Positions 46,110 through 57,347 of a stretch of 64,000 nucleotides of DNA are shown piece by piece. Where the stretch lies: contig KL197714.1 of the NCBI GenBank assembly GCA_000697665.1, forward strand, positions 662,728 to 726,727, read 5' to 3'. The position numbers and the translations under genes are program-made. Position 1 is the first letter of the stretch; each line of letters opens with the position of its first letter. Origin of the DNA: Jaapia argillacea MUCL 33604. Lineage: Eukaryota; Basidiomycota; Agaricomycetes; Jaapiales; Jaapiaceae. Below the pieces are notes generated by a model, which searched no databases, had not been told where the DNA came from, and worked only from the letters and a program-made list of their open reading frames with translations.

Positions 46110-47923
46110 TGTGGAAGAAGGGGGCAAGCTACACGTAGAAATACGATAGACTCTTAATTTTAAATCAGAATCAAATCCATTTTCGATATGCTCACATTTG
46201 AATCTAGCCCTTGAAATCAAGCTACCAGAATCGGAAAGCCACAAGAAGACAAGCCTACGCCGTCGTCGAACCATGCGTAGCCCCTCGCGGATGCGCCACC
46301 TATACGTCGGAGGACTCGGTTCGGTTTATCTTATCTCTCCATCCCTCACGATCTTCAATTCAGTTATCTTATCTTTCATTCTCTTCGCTTCCGTTTTACT
46401 TTCTACACAAATCGCATGTCTCGGCTGTCCTCCACATTCCACTCTTCGAATCTCGTTGAAACTTTATTGTTGGGTTCCGAATCCGTTGGGGAAGTAGGGG
46501 AGAGCCCAGAGCTCGATCGCTGGGTCCCGTTGGTTGGACCGGGACGTAGGTGCATTACCCCAGCTTGATCGCTCGGGAGTCGTCTTCTCCCCGAGCAATT
46601 GCCCCAACGGTAAGGGATTTGATGGTACTGTGAGGCTTGATTTCGTAGATTGTAATTCCTTTTTCGTTTGATTTGGACACGCTCGCTTCCCTCTTAGCTT
46701 ACTCGCCCGCTCCTCTCCTTCACATCAAATTCTTTCGCCATTTCTGCCAGTCACTACCTGTTCCTCTGTCATCTCAGCTAGTNNNNNNNNNNNNNNNNNN
46801 NNNNNNNNNNNNNNNNNNNNNNNNNNNNNNNNNNNNNNNNNNNNNNNNNNNNNNNNNNNNNNNNNNNNNNNNNNNNNNNNNNNNNNNNNNNNNNNNNNNN
46901 NNNNNNNNNNNNNNNNNNNNNNNNNNNNNNNNNNNNNNNNNNNNNNNNNNNNNNNNNNNNNNNNNNNNNNNNNNNNNNNNNNNNNNNNNNNNNNNNNNNN
47001 NNNNNNNNNNNNNNNNNNNNNNNNNNNNNNNNNNNNNNNNNNNNNNNNNNNNNNNNNNNNNNNNNNNNNNNNNNNNNNNNNNNNNNNNNNNNNNNNNNNN
47101 NNNNNNNNNNNNNNNNNNNNNNNNNNNNNNNNNNNNNNNNNNNNNNNNNNNNNNNNNNNNNNNNNNNNNNNNNNNNNNNNNNNNNNNNNNNNNNNNNNNN
47201 NNNNNNNNNNNNNNNNNNNNNNNNNNNNNNNNNNNNNNNNNNNNNNNNNNNNNNNNNNNNNNNNNNNNNNNNNNNNNNNNNNNNNNNNNNNNNNNNNNNN
47301 NNNNNNNNNNNNNNNNNNNNNNNNNNNNNNNNNNNNNNNNNNNNNNNNNNNNNNNNNNNNNNNNNNTCCTCTCCTTCACATCAAATTCTTTCGCCATTTC
47401 TGCCAGTCACTACCTGTTCCTCTGTCATCTCAGCTAGTTTCCCATTGTGAAGACACCGGCGGAGATCGCGCGGATGTATTGGGACTTTGTATTTAGGTGC
47501 AGCCCACCTTTAAGGGCCCCTGTCGAATTATCCCCCCGTGCTTACTGCTATCTCTCTGCGTGAACGCGAATTCCTCCCTTCGAACACTTGAACCTACTGC
47601 TTAAACTCGATCTCGATAAGATTAGCTCTCGGTCGAATAAGTTTTCCGGACTCTAACGCACGTGGAATTTACTTCCGCGCTTGCGATCTGATCTTACTCC
47701 TCTCGTCTACGACTATCTGGCTCCCTGGCTCTCGAAAGCTCTGCTAGCCGCCAACCCTCTCGCCTTTACTCCTGATTCGCAGCCCCATACCTCACACCTG
47801 TACACGGTTAAACCGAGTACAGAGTGCTGTCTCCCACTCGCTTCCCTCTCTCTCTCTCGCTACGTCTAGGCTACGCTTACGAGTCTAAAGTCCTTCTACC
47901 CGGAAACTTGTGTTTCCTCTACA
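46110..47923. mobile_element. unclassified insertion with TG..CA ends inside F-box copy FC
   Basis: Comparison with the uninterrupted copy at 55162 defines the edges: the left ends ..CTAACCGA, the right resumes ACCGACATC. The element would start TGTGGAAGAAG and end CCTCTACA, flanked by CCGA (46106-46109 and 47924-47927), or ACCGA if the shared A is counted. TG..CA ends and a 4-5 bp duplication fit an LTR-type or solo/deleted LTR insertion, but I find no coding domain and an assembly gap hides the middle. Family unknown. Confidence 0.6.
46783..47366. other. assembly gap (584 N) with identical 72-bp flanks
   Basis: The 72 bases before the gap (46711-46782) are identical to the 72 bases after it (47367-47438). 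This is the pattern of two contig ends that overlap and were scaffolded without merging, so the real gap may be zero. A tandem repeat is the alternative. Confidence 0.95.
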
Positions 47924-48756
47924 CCGACATCTTTCGGTGTCTTCCCAATCTCCAAATCCTCATCGTAATACACGCGGTCGGGTATTACCCTCCTTGCCCA
48001 GTTAGCGTATTATCCTCGCTAGGATCACACTGTGGTCGATCATTGCGAGTTATCCGATGGTATGGGGACCCATGCCCCGATGCCCTGGAATGGACACAAC
48101 TCCTCCGTACCACACCCAACCTCCGTGTTCTTCGTTTCCCGAATTACCACGATCATATCCAGCTAGGAGGGCTCCAATTAGGGCCCGCACTCCCTCAGCT
48201 AGTGTCCCTAGAGCGGTCGTCCAGATCAGAACTTCCTACCCCAACTACTTCCACCAATCGCGCATTTCCATCTCTCCAACATCTCTCTATCTCGGCCTCC
48301 CGCCCTCCGAGGCTCCTTCTCACAAGGTACGGCCCCCAGCTCACTTGCATCGCCATCACAGCTCTCCGGGACGATCAAACCCTCCGCCTCATATCTGACT
48401 CGTGTCCAAACCTACGCAAGATGGTCATTCGCCTCCAAGTCCTGGACAGGCTCCCGACTCATCTCCCAAATATCACCCATTTGGGGTTGAGGTTTGATAT
48501 GATGAATGTTAGCAGACACACCACCGAGGGAGTTTTTCAGGGGTTGAACATGATGGACGCGCCGAACCTTCAGGTGTTGAGGTTCTTGGATCGGGTGTTT
48601 CTGGATCGGGTGTTTCTGGATCGTGTCCGGGAACGGCAGCCTAAGGTGTTTAATTGGGCTGTTGAGCTGTTGTCCGGGTGTCGATATAGGGTCGAGGACT
48701 GCAATGGTGTCGCCATTCACCCTCGGTTTGGCGAGGAAGCGTTGGGCCATGTATAG

Positions 48757-49346
48757 AGAAGGAGAACAAAATGAGGGAGAAGTGCTGGTGAGCCCAATAC
48801 CCACACCGACTTTACTGAACTGCGCCTTCCACGAGGAAATCTCTGATGTGGTGAGGAAATTCCTACAAGTATCCATTGAGGATCCTCCTCCGGTAGTGTT
48901 AGCGACCTAGCCAAAGCCGTGGTCCGTATGGACTGAACTCGTACTCGACTCCGACCACAGTGTGCTTCACTTCGAATGTCAGGAGATGCCCGTGTCGATG
49001 ACACGTGGCTTCCACTATCCACGACAGAATCGCTCGGCAACGCAATCGATTCATTAATTCTGCTCATCCAACAACTACATGAACACGCAGTGCTCGTCAT
49101 TAAATCTGCCCCCACTTTTCGTGACAGGAATCGATATCATGCCACCCGAGTTTCCAACGGAAACTCGCTGGATCTCCTTCAAAGTTCAAGGGCTAGCTTC
49201 TGAAATCTTTGCACGCCTCGTTTGCACTCATATCTTTGCGTGCTTACCCTGGCCGTTCTCCTGACCCAATCTTGCCCAACGACTTCGATCTATGAAATCG
49301 ATATGAGTCTCAAAGTCTTCACCAACCCGCCTCGTCGTTTTCCGCA
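48757..49346. other. spacer between F-box copy FC and gene C copy
   Basis: The first half resembles the FA downstream flank (10000-10267, inverted). The last 60 bases resemble the 5' flank of gene C (AAAGTCTTCACCAACAC, TTTTCCGCAATGCCGG). The middle (about 49000-49280) shows no gene. Confidence 0.5.
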
Positions 49347-51350
49347 ATGCCGGACACGAACGCCGACGTACCTCCCTCGCAATGGAAATCAGTACGACCA
49401 TGGTCACCTCCGTCGCTGACCCTGACCGTCCGTGAAATAACCTCAGTCTCCGCTACCTTCCTCCTCTCCGGTTCCTCTCATCTCTCTGACTCGCCACCCA
49501 CTGAGTCACTGACTCCCTCCTCTCCTCCCTCGGTCTCTCTGCCTCATCCACCCTCTACGACGCAGATAACCAGAACCAGAACCAGACTCGGACGCTCGAC
49601 AGATCATCTCCATCTCCCTCGCAAAGGGTTTGTCAGTCAAGGTCAATGGAACCATTTGACAGAGAGTCTTGATGGAGATTGATAAAAAGGCAGATGATGC
49701 TGTCGTGGTCGTTTATGGGCTCATGCCGGGTAGACCTTATGATATCGACCTTTCCATCTGTCCTGGAGAACAACGTGGGCTTGAGCGTAGTGGGAGTAAC
49801 ATCGGTGGTACTAGCGTTAGAGGACAGGTTACTACCACTCCTGGTGAATTCACTCGTACGTCTCCGATCTCAGTCTCGCAGATCCAGATAATGGACTGGA
49901 CCGCACGTTAGAACCAGAAGGGATATTTTCGGAAAACACAAACACGAACACCTCTCAACACAATTCCTCTTCTTCCTCTTCCCAAAGCACATCTCCCTCC
50001 TCCACATCCATCTCTCTACCAGAAGGCAACTCCTCCGCCTCATCCTCCGACATCCCGCCCCCAATCACTCCATATCCCACCCTAGAAGACCGAGCGACTA
50101 ACCTCCGCACCACCCTCTCAACCCTCCAATCTGCACACCAATCCCTCCTCTCCTCTCTCAAATCCACACGAAAGTCGTCTCAGGAAACAGAAGCTTCTCT
50201 CCGTGGCGAGATTGATATCCTCAAGCGCTCAATCGAGAAACACGCGAAAGATGAAATCCGATCGCGTCAGCGCTTACTCGCACTCCAACAATCGCTCAAC
50301 CAAACTCTTTCTTCGAGAGCGCAGTTGGTTGGGAGTATTGGGTTGGTGGAGGGTTCGTTACCTGGTTTGAAAGAGTTGGAAGGGGAGAGGGAGAGGGGGT
50401 TGGAGAGGGTTAAAGAGGAGGCTTCGAAATGGAGGCGAGAAAGAGAGGAAGTCGATAGAGAGAGGAAGAGGAGAGAGGAGGCGATGAAAGCTGAGCTTGC
50501 GAAGGAGGAAGGGAAGTTGGATAGGGTGTTGAAGGGGAAGGGAAGGTTGGAAGGGAGTGGGGGCGTTATTGAGGCGTTGGAGGAGAAGTTGAGGGAGGTG
50601 GAGAAAGTTGAGAGAGGGGAGGATGGAGATGAGGAACGGGAGGGCGGGAGGGCGGAGGAACGGGAGCTGCTTTTGCAGCAGCAGCAGGGAGTAGGAGGCG
50701 CGGGACAGAGAAGGAGAACGGGCGGACATCCGAACCACTTACCAGCACATACGAGGTTTCAAGGAAGGTTACCACCTGGTATAATCCAACGTCCACCCAC
50801 CACCCAAGCCCCACACTCCCACTCCCACTCCCCTTTCCATCATACTAATAGACATGGACATGGATCGACGAGATCGTCAGGGAGTATACACCTCGCTCCT
50901 GGTCAGCCACTCGCCAAAACCATAGTCAGTGGTGGTGGTGCGGGTGGGGGCGTGTTGGGATCCCCTTCATCATCATCTTCCACATCCAATTCCCAGCGTG
51001 GTTCTACCACTCAACCTCAACTTCAAGGCACACAATCATCACCTACAACCTCGAATTTATCTTCACTCGCTCCTCCATTCGAAACCCGATTAGCGCTTAC
51101 TTCACTTACGAGATCTTCTACGCTTCCTTTACCCCCTCTACCCCCTTCTCGGAGCGATGGCCAGAGTCATGCGCATTCTCAGTCCTTGACGTGGGGTGAA
51201 CCTGATCGAGTGGTAGGGTCTGGGAGCGGGGGAGGGGGAAAGATGGATTTGGGGGGTGGGACACCGTTGAACCCTGCTAGTGTGCCGTTTACTCCTAGAG
51301 GTGTTATTGGTGTTGGGAGGGGGAGGGGGGAGAGGGAGAAGGGGGGTTAG
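49347..51350 (+). pseudogene. gene C, nearly full-length degenerate copy
   Basis: The start MPDTNADVPPSQWKSVRPW matches C1. Relative to C1 the acidic Asp/Asn run is deleted (around 49560), which shifts the frame. A TGA replaces the Trp of NGTIWQRVLM near 49655. From about 49930 the Ser-rich linker, coiled coil, short Gln tract and low-complexity tail can be followed to PFTPRGVIGVGRGRG and a normal stop at 51348-51350. The 3' half is a good open frame (from 50325, 341 codons), so expression of a truncated product is conceivable but unproven. Confidence 0.85.
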
Positions 51351-52572
51351 GGGTCGGCAGGGTTGGTTAGTTGGGGCGAGGTGGTGAGGTTGGATTGGGA
51401 TGAGAGGAGGAGGGGGGGAACCTAATGTATTACATCTCGAAGCAAGTATATAGTCTACAATGTATCGACAGTTGGAATATTTATTTTGGAGTGGTTGTGA
51501 AACCGGTATTGGTCGTGTGCTTGGTGGATGGCATTGAATCGTTCAAGTACATTCCTGGTCACAAAATTGGACCAGTATGCTTTATGTCCGAACGCCGATG
51601 GCTCTCCTACCAGAGTCAAGCCAGAGTACCGACGATTTCATAAGTGATCTGATGTCATCTTTCATTGCTAAATCTATGTAGGTAAGATAAAGCGGTGGCT
51701 TTCGATAATACCCTTCAATTGCAACTGCCCAACAAATTCAACGGAGGGGAACAACGGACTCGAGAACATGAGAGCTTGGAAGTACGGCAAGATGCGTCAT
51801 CCGAAATCCCCAACCATGACTTGTGGTATTCATCCCCTCTGTCTCGCCACATCTACGTTGTTTGAATATACATTTTTCACCCCCTTCCACCTCATTCCTC
51901 TCATGATCAGTCTCTTAGCAGCGTTTCGGTAGCGTCAGATTCCATGCTGCAGCCGAAGCTTTGGCTTGGCTTCTCCATTGCCTCAGGGACTATGATTGAC
52001 GTGGAACCAAGGAGACCTCTTCATTACTTTTACCTTGAGGTTGGCGTTCCCGTCCCCCTCGCGCTTTTGCTCGATCTTCACGATTAGCTCAAGGCTTCGC
52101 TGCTCTGCCGCGCGGATCAAAGTTGGAAGACGTTACAGTGTGACGTCATCGGGACCCTGGTTCGGGAATTCGATTACTGCAAGTTGTGAACCAGAAAATA
52201 AACCTGACCCTGTGCTCGTCAACCAAAAGGCCTAGGCCCTGGTCAGGAAGCGCACTATGGTGGGTTTGGTATTTATTTGAATCGGCCACATGTGCCGTGG
52301 ATCCCGTCCATGTTTAAATGGCACTTCATGAGATCAGGGTTTAACAATAGTGAGGTTTAGTGGAATGGGCGGCAGCTGTACTACGACGCGTCGCGACGAT
52401 CCCAAGCCTTCTGTTGAGGGTACAGTATTGCCAGTTAGACTCACCCTCGGGCCCTTCTTTTCATGCGATGGTGGAGCCTCGCATTAATACTGGAACCGCT
52501 AATTTGTCTCCAACCTGCGATCCTTCATATTCTGGCGTTCTGTTCCGGCCAAGTTGGATCCAATAACTCATC
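51351..52572. other. gene C 3' flank, unique insert and D4 spacer
   Basis: 51420-51550 is the common gene C tail flank, and 52005-52572 is the common D spacer. Between them, 51555-51995 has no counterpart in the other cassettes. It contains no convincing open frame, and no terminal repeats were recognised. Confidence 0.5.
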
Positions 52573-54465
52573 ATGGCTATTGAGGAAACTGCACTGGCTG
52601 GTCTGGTGGGGCAGATTAACCTGACTCGGAGTTGCCAGCGTACGTGAAGAGTTGTTTCGATCTCCAATTCAGAGTGGATTTACAGCTTCGCTCTTCCAGT
52701 CGCTGCCGCTCTCATCACTGTCTATGACCATGGTAAGTACCCGTCTCTGAAGCTGGAAGTCAAGAAACCCTGACTCGACATGGGTTTTTAGTCACCACGT
52801 TCGACCAAGAGGTGAACATCACACTCATTCGTTCCCGGCATACCATATCAGTGCGCCTGATTTTTGCAATCCGTTCAGGTTGAATTCATATGGGTGGGTT
52901 ATGAATTTCACTGATCGTTGTGGTTCTCATCAGGAATCCTAACCCTTATTTCTCGGTTATAGCGGAAGCGTTGGTCGATATCGAAGATACTCTTCTTGAT
53001 GGTAAGCTTCGTCATACGTTTGCAGTGCAGTCTACTCTCACATCTGACCTCACCACCTCTTCAGGTCCGATATTGTGGCGACGCGGTGATTATGTGAGTT
53101 GGCTCATCCCATGGCCGTGCCCAACCTGTTGATGTCTTATCGCAGTGCCGTACTTGCAAGTGAAGCATATATTCTCTGGTCGGCCTTAGCATGTAAAACT
53201 GAGTTGTTCGTTCTTCAGTTTTCTTCAGCGAAGCATCCACTGCGGAGGTTTGTGGAAATGTCGTCGCATTAATTCATAAACTGATTTTTCTTATAGATGT
53301 GAGTCAGGTGTATCTAGTACCAAACGCTACAGCTGACGATTGACATTCCGCTGTGGTCGCACTTTTCTGTTAGATGGGCGTCTCCCTCCCTCGAGATAGC
53401 TGTATCATTCTTACGCAACTGCCAACTCTTCAGGTAAAAACTTGATCACCTTTCAAGCAACTGCAAGCACGTTGATTGTCTGGCTAGTGCAAAGTATGTC
53501 CTCATCCGGAATTCATCATCCAATCCTAACCTCTTTTCCTGAAAGTCCTCATGCAATTTCGAATACATGCTCTATACAATCGCTCTCTGCTGATCTCAAT
53601 CGTTCTGCTTTCCTGCTTTTTGATCCAGGTGGTCGTCATCGCCGTTTTCTTAGTATTTGACATCCGTGAATTGGAGGGTGAGCTTCTTATTCTTCCACCA
53701 TGCTGTCGCATTCCAACCTCCCTCGATTTTTAGTTACGGCCACCCCCGCCCCTACCATCAAATTCTGTGCGATTGCACGGGTCCCATCCTTCTTTTACGG
53801 CCTCTGGATTCCTATTATGACATTCGAATCCATTCTTTTCGCCCTCGCTCTCTACAAAAGTGCATGTCGTCTTCGTAGCAGAGTGCCTGATGGCTGGACG
53901 GGCGTGAGTCTGTTGGACGTGATGATCCGGGACAGTGTACTCTACTTTTTCGTGTAGGTCACGATTTCAGCCTCAGTCGAATTTAAAGACAACGACTATT
54001 TTTTTTGACCTGTCCAGGACATTCGCTGCGTATCTTACGAACGCTGTGGTTTGGTTCGCTCTGCCTGTTCGTATATTCTCCGTCATTCACGCAATGTTAA
54101 TTCTGACAATAATTATCTCACAGCCTGAGTGGATAGAGATCACCGAAGCCTTCAGTCTAAGTCTTACTTGTATCATGGGTTGCCACCTTCTCCTCAATCT
54201 GTTGGGTGCTTATTATGGCGAAAATGGCTTGGCTCCTTCTGGGACCTCCATGTCATCCAGCATCGAAATCCAGTTGAGAAGGCTGCACGTATCGAGGACC
54301 GCACCACTTACCCCGAACGTTGGAGTTGATGATGATATTGGGGGAGATTGTGGAGAGACGGGTAGACGGCCGAATGATGACGCTCATGAGTTGTCGTGGA
54401 GGTGGGATCAGGCGACTGGGAGGGTGGATGTGGAGGAGCCGACAGCTGCTTTTGTTGTTCTGTAA
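52573..54465 (+). CDS. gene D copy 4: DUF6533 multi-pass membrane protein
   Basis: ATG 52573 (MAIEETALAGLVGQINL). Same exon plan as D1-D3: ..YDHVTTFDQEVELIW.., RKRWSISKILFLM, VRYCGDAVI, LLSCFLIQVVVIAVFLVF, YGLWIPIMTFESILFALAL, then TFAAYLTNAVVWFALP and LSLTCIMGCHLLLNLLGAY. The last exon ends AAFVVL at 54465. The tail is rich in Thr/Pro and Asp. No disruption was seen in the exons I could place, though the middle ones (53060-53450) are unresolved. Predicted plasma or endomembrane protein with unknown ligand. Confidence 0.72.
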
Positions 54466-54514
54466 GAAACTATATGTTCTACCTCCATAAATGTACATTC
54501 TTGATTCTTCAATG

Positions 54515-54800
54515 CATACCAGGAGGTGGAGCGGGAAAGAGGGGAAACGGGCGGATATCTGAACCATTCACCAGCACGTACGACTCGGAGGTTTGAAGGA
54601 AGGTTACCACCTGCCAGTATAATCCGCCCACCACCCATTCCCATTATCCTTTCATCGTAATAATAGACACGGGCATGGATCGACGAGATCTCCCGGGAGT
54701 CTACACCGTGCTCCAGGTCAACCACTCGCCAATATTATAGTCGGTGGGGGTGAGGGTGTGCTGGGGGGTATGGGGATCACCTTCATCATCATCTTCCACA
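54515..54800 (+). pseudogene. fragment of gene C 3' half
   Basis: Degraded match beginning AGGAGGTGGAGCGGGAAAGAGG, with the GAAGGAAGGTTACCACCTG block and CACGGGCATGGATCGACGAG. Same position after the D gene as in the other three cassettes. Confidence 0.7.
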
Positions 54801-54939
54801 TCCGATTCACATGTGTCCCCTGGCGTGCATTGTAGAGACTGCCTTCGAGTCTAATCTGAGACGAACTGGGAGTGTCACCTAGTAGTAAATCACTGAGAAG
54901 AGTGACCACTTCGTGACCACCTTGTTTGCGTTCAGCTTT

Positions 54940-55161
54940 CAACCCGATTCTTCAAAACTTGCAGTTTGAATTCCTCGTCGGGACCACGCCCAGTGTTTAT
55001 ATCTTTTATGCATCTGTCGCAATACTTTGAATCATAGCTGTAAGTGGTCCACAGTCAAACTTCACGATCGACGTCCCTCGCCCACGAGCTCAGCACGTTG
55101 ACGTTTGATTGCGCAGATATCTAAAGTTTCTAAACGACAGCGTTCATCCGATATCCCAGTG
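54940..55161 (+). promoter_or_regulatory. conserved 5' flank of F-box copy FD
   Basis: Carries the same blocks found before the other F-box copies: CTTGCAGTTTGAATTCCTCGTCGGGACCACGCC-like sequence, TATATCTTTTATGCATCTG, CTGTAAGTGGTCCAC. The block with TATATCTTTTATG may hold the core promoter. No factor can be named. Confidence 0.5.
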
Positions 55162-56448
55162 ATGACGGTGACGGAGCCATCAGGATGGTGGAAACCCAGG
55201 CCCGCCGCCCACCATGCCATCCTACCCCCCGAAATATGGCTCTCGATATTCCATCATGCGACCGCAGTTCCTCAAGCCCTGGACACAGACTTCCGAGATC
55301 CCTTCGAGCTACCCTCTCCATCATCGAGCAAACAAGTTGGGAGGAGTGTGTATGACTCGCTCATCACCAAGCGATATTTAGTCAGGGTCTGTAAAGATTG
55401 GTGCCAGCTGGCATCGAGATTCCTTTACCGAGAAGTCGTCATCGGTCGAGGACGTACCCTGGTATCATTGCGATCCACTTTGCTAGAGTCTCAGAGGAGA
55501 GCAGAGGAAGCGCTAGCTGCAGGAGAGGATATTCGGTCTCTGGGATGGTATACACTTCGTTTCGAACTCGCAACCAGACAGTGCACCAGTCTTAAAGACA
55601 TGTCCCCACTCTCGGAACTATTGGAACTAATCGACATATTTCGGTGTCTTCCCAATCTCCAAATCCTCATCGTAATACACGCGGTAGGGCATTACCCTCC
55701 TTGCCCAGTGAGCGTATTATCCTCGCTAGGATCACATTGTGGTCAATCATTGCGAGTTATCCGATGGTATGGGGACACATGCCCCAATGCCCTGGAATGG
55801 GCACAACTCCTCCGTACCACACCCAACCTCCGTGTTCTTCATTTCCCAAATTACCAAGATCATAGCCAGCTAGGAGGGCTCCAACTAGGGCCCGCACTCC
55901 CTCAGCTAGTGTCCCTAGAGCGATCGTCCAGATCAGAATTTCCTACCCAAACTACTTCTACCAATCGCGCATTTCCATCTCTCCAACATCTCTCCATCTC
56001 GGCCTTCCGCCCCCCGAAGTTCCTTCTCACAAGGTACGGCCTCCAGCTCACTTGCATCACCATCACAACTCTACGGGACGACGAAATCCTCCGCCTCATA
56101 TCTGACTCGTGTCCAAACCTACGCAAGATGGTCATTCGCCTTCAAGTCCCGGACAGGCTCCCGACTCATCTCCCAAATGTCACCCATTTGGGGTTGAGGT
56201 TTGATATGATGAATGTTAGCAGACACACCACCGAGGGAGCTTTTCAGGGGTTGAACACGATGGACGCGCCGAACCTTCAGGTGTTGAGGTTCTTGGACCG
56301 GATGTTCTTGGATCCTGTGCGGGAACGGCAGCCAGAGGTGTTTGATTGGGCTATTGAGCTGTTGTCCGGGTGTCGGTATAGGGTCGAGGACTGCAATGGT
56401 GTCGCCATTCACCCTCGGTTTGGCGAGGACGCGTTGGGCCATGTGTAG
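55162..56448 (+). CDS. F-box-like protein, copy FD (intact)
   Basis: A single open exon of 428 aa starting at MTVTEPSGWWKPRP. The frame is open further upstream (TTG at 55105), but the ATG present in copy FC is ACG here. F-box-like motif LPPEIWLSIFHHAT, then LRR-like segments (CLPNLQILIVI, TPNLRVLHFP, FPSLQHLSIS, CPNLRKMVI, APNLQVLRFLD). Same length as FA, giving two intact members of the four-copy family. It is closer to FC than to FA, so the array copies are the younger ones. Probable SCF-type adaptor by family; substrate unknown. Confidence 0.87.
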   Translation: MTVTEPSGWWKPRPAAHHAILPPEIWLSIFHHATAVPQALDTDFRDPFELPSPSSSKQVGRSVYDSLITKRYLVRVCKDWCQLASRFLYREVVIGRGRTLVSLRSTLLESQRRAEEALAAGEDIRSLGWYTLRFELATRQCTSLKDMSPLSELLELIDIFRCLPNLQILIVIHAVGHYPPCPVSVLSSLGSHCGQSLRVIRWYGDTCPNALEWAQLLRTTPNLRVLHFPNYQDHSQLGGLQLGPALPQLVSLERSSRSEFPTQTTSTNRAFPSLQHLSISAFRPPKFLLTRYGLQLTCITITTLRDDEILRLISDSCPNLRKMVIRLQVPDRLPTHLPNVTHLGLRFDMMNVSRHTTEGAFQGLNTMDAPNLQVLRFLDRMFLDPVRERQPEVFDWAIELLSGCRYRVEDCNGVAIHPRFGEDALGHV

Positions 56449-57347
56449 ATAAGAAGAACGAAACGAGGGAGAAGTGCCCCACAGACTACTACTGAACTAC
56501 GCCTGGAGGAGGTTCAGAAAGGTATTTGTTCGGGAAATAGAGGGGGTATGGAGAGGACTAATCTACTTCATCACGAAGCAAGTAGATAGTCTCCATTGTG
56601 TCGACAGTTCGAATGTGTATTCGGGGTGGTTGTGAATCCAGGCTCAGTTGGTCGTTGAGTGGCCCAAGTTGGATCGGTCCAAGCGCGGAGGTCTCTGCCT
56701 TTTACGTCCACTGTCCACCTTCAGGTTGCCATTTTCCTGGTATCTCCCTCCAATTTTCTCAATGTTCACGATTAGCCCATGACTTCGCTGAACCGAAGAT
56801 GGAACCTCATCTATCGCAGACGCCCACATACAAGTGCCTCCAGATTGGAGTGCAGGAGGTTCCTCGTCGGCCCGCCGATACCTCCCTCGCTTTTGTGGCT
56901 ACTCCACGTCCTGGTCCTCCACTACTCCACCACAGCAGTGTTCCAGACCAGGCCACCCACAAGGTCATGTTCTGCTACTTTAATGGCGACTTCACTCCGA
57001 GTCATTTGGGCTCGAAAACTGGAAAGGGAGATTTGCAGTCGCTGTTCTGCGTTTTTTTACCTTTGGTTTTGGGGTGTAGACCACTCGACACTGGAACAAA
57101 TATTCTTTGATACTGCCTCTCCGCAAAGACCGAGCATCCGAGTCTCGTGAACTCGGCGATGATGGAATCTTTGATCATCGCAGGGACGCCCACAGAGGAA
57201 CACAAAGGAAAGCTGTGCATCCATATAATATCATATGTGCCTCCAGATGCAAGCGCAGGACTCGTTCCCAGTCAGATTTATTCCCCTCTCCGTCATCCCG
57301 TTCATTACTCGAAGTTGATCCCCCCCACCCCGATTTTACGAATTGAA
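56449..57347. other. spacer between F-box copy FD and gene B copy 2
   Basis: 56530-56640 is a scrap of the gene C 3' flank (GAAGCAAGTAGATAGTCTCC, CGACAGTTCGAATGTG). 57120-57340 matches the 5' flank of gene B copy 1 (GCCCACAGAGGAACACAAA, GTTCATTACTCGAAGTTGAT). The piece between shows no gene. Confidence 0.5.

Larger units (their letters stand above)
45568..48756 (+). pseudogene. F-box-like copy FC, interrupted by a 1.8-kb insertion
   Basis: The 5' part (ATG 45568, MSSTRRRLIAQTFKRQRS, then the common MTVTEPPGWW) runs to 46109. The 3' part resumes at 47924 with DIFRCLPNLQILIVI and runs to the stop at 48754-48756. The insertion 46110-47923 falls between ELLEL and DIFRCL. Independently, the 5' part has a TAA after VCKDW where intact copies have a Cys or Tyr codon. 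Near 48590 the peptide VFLDR is tandemly repeated. The ATG at 45568 is lost in the other copies, so the usual start is the Met of MTVTEP. Confidence 0.88.

Noticed and set aside
46673-47437. Open frames through the second N block
   Set aside because: Same artefact; the ends are the duplicated 72-bp contig edge.
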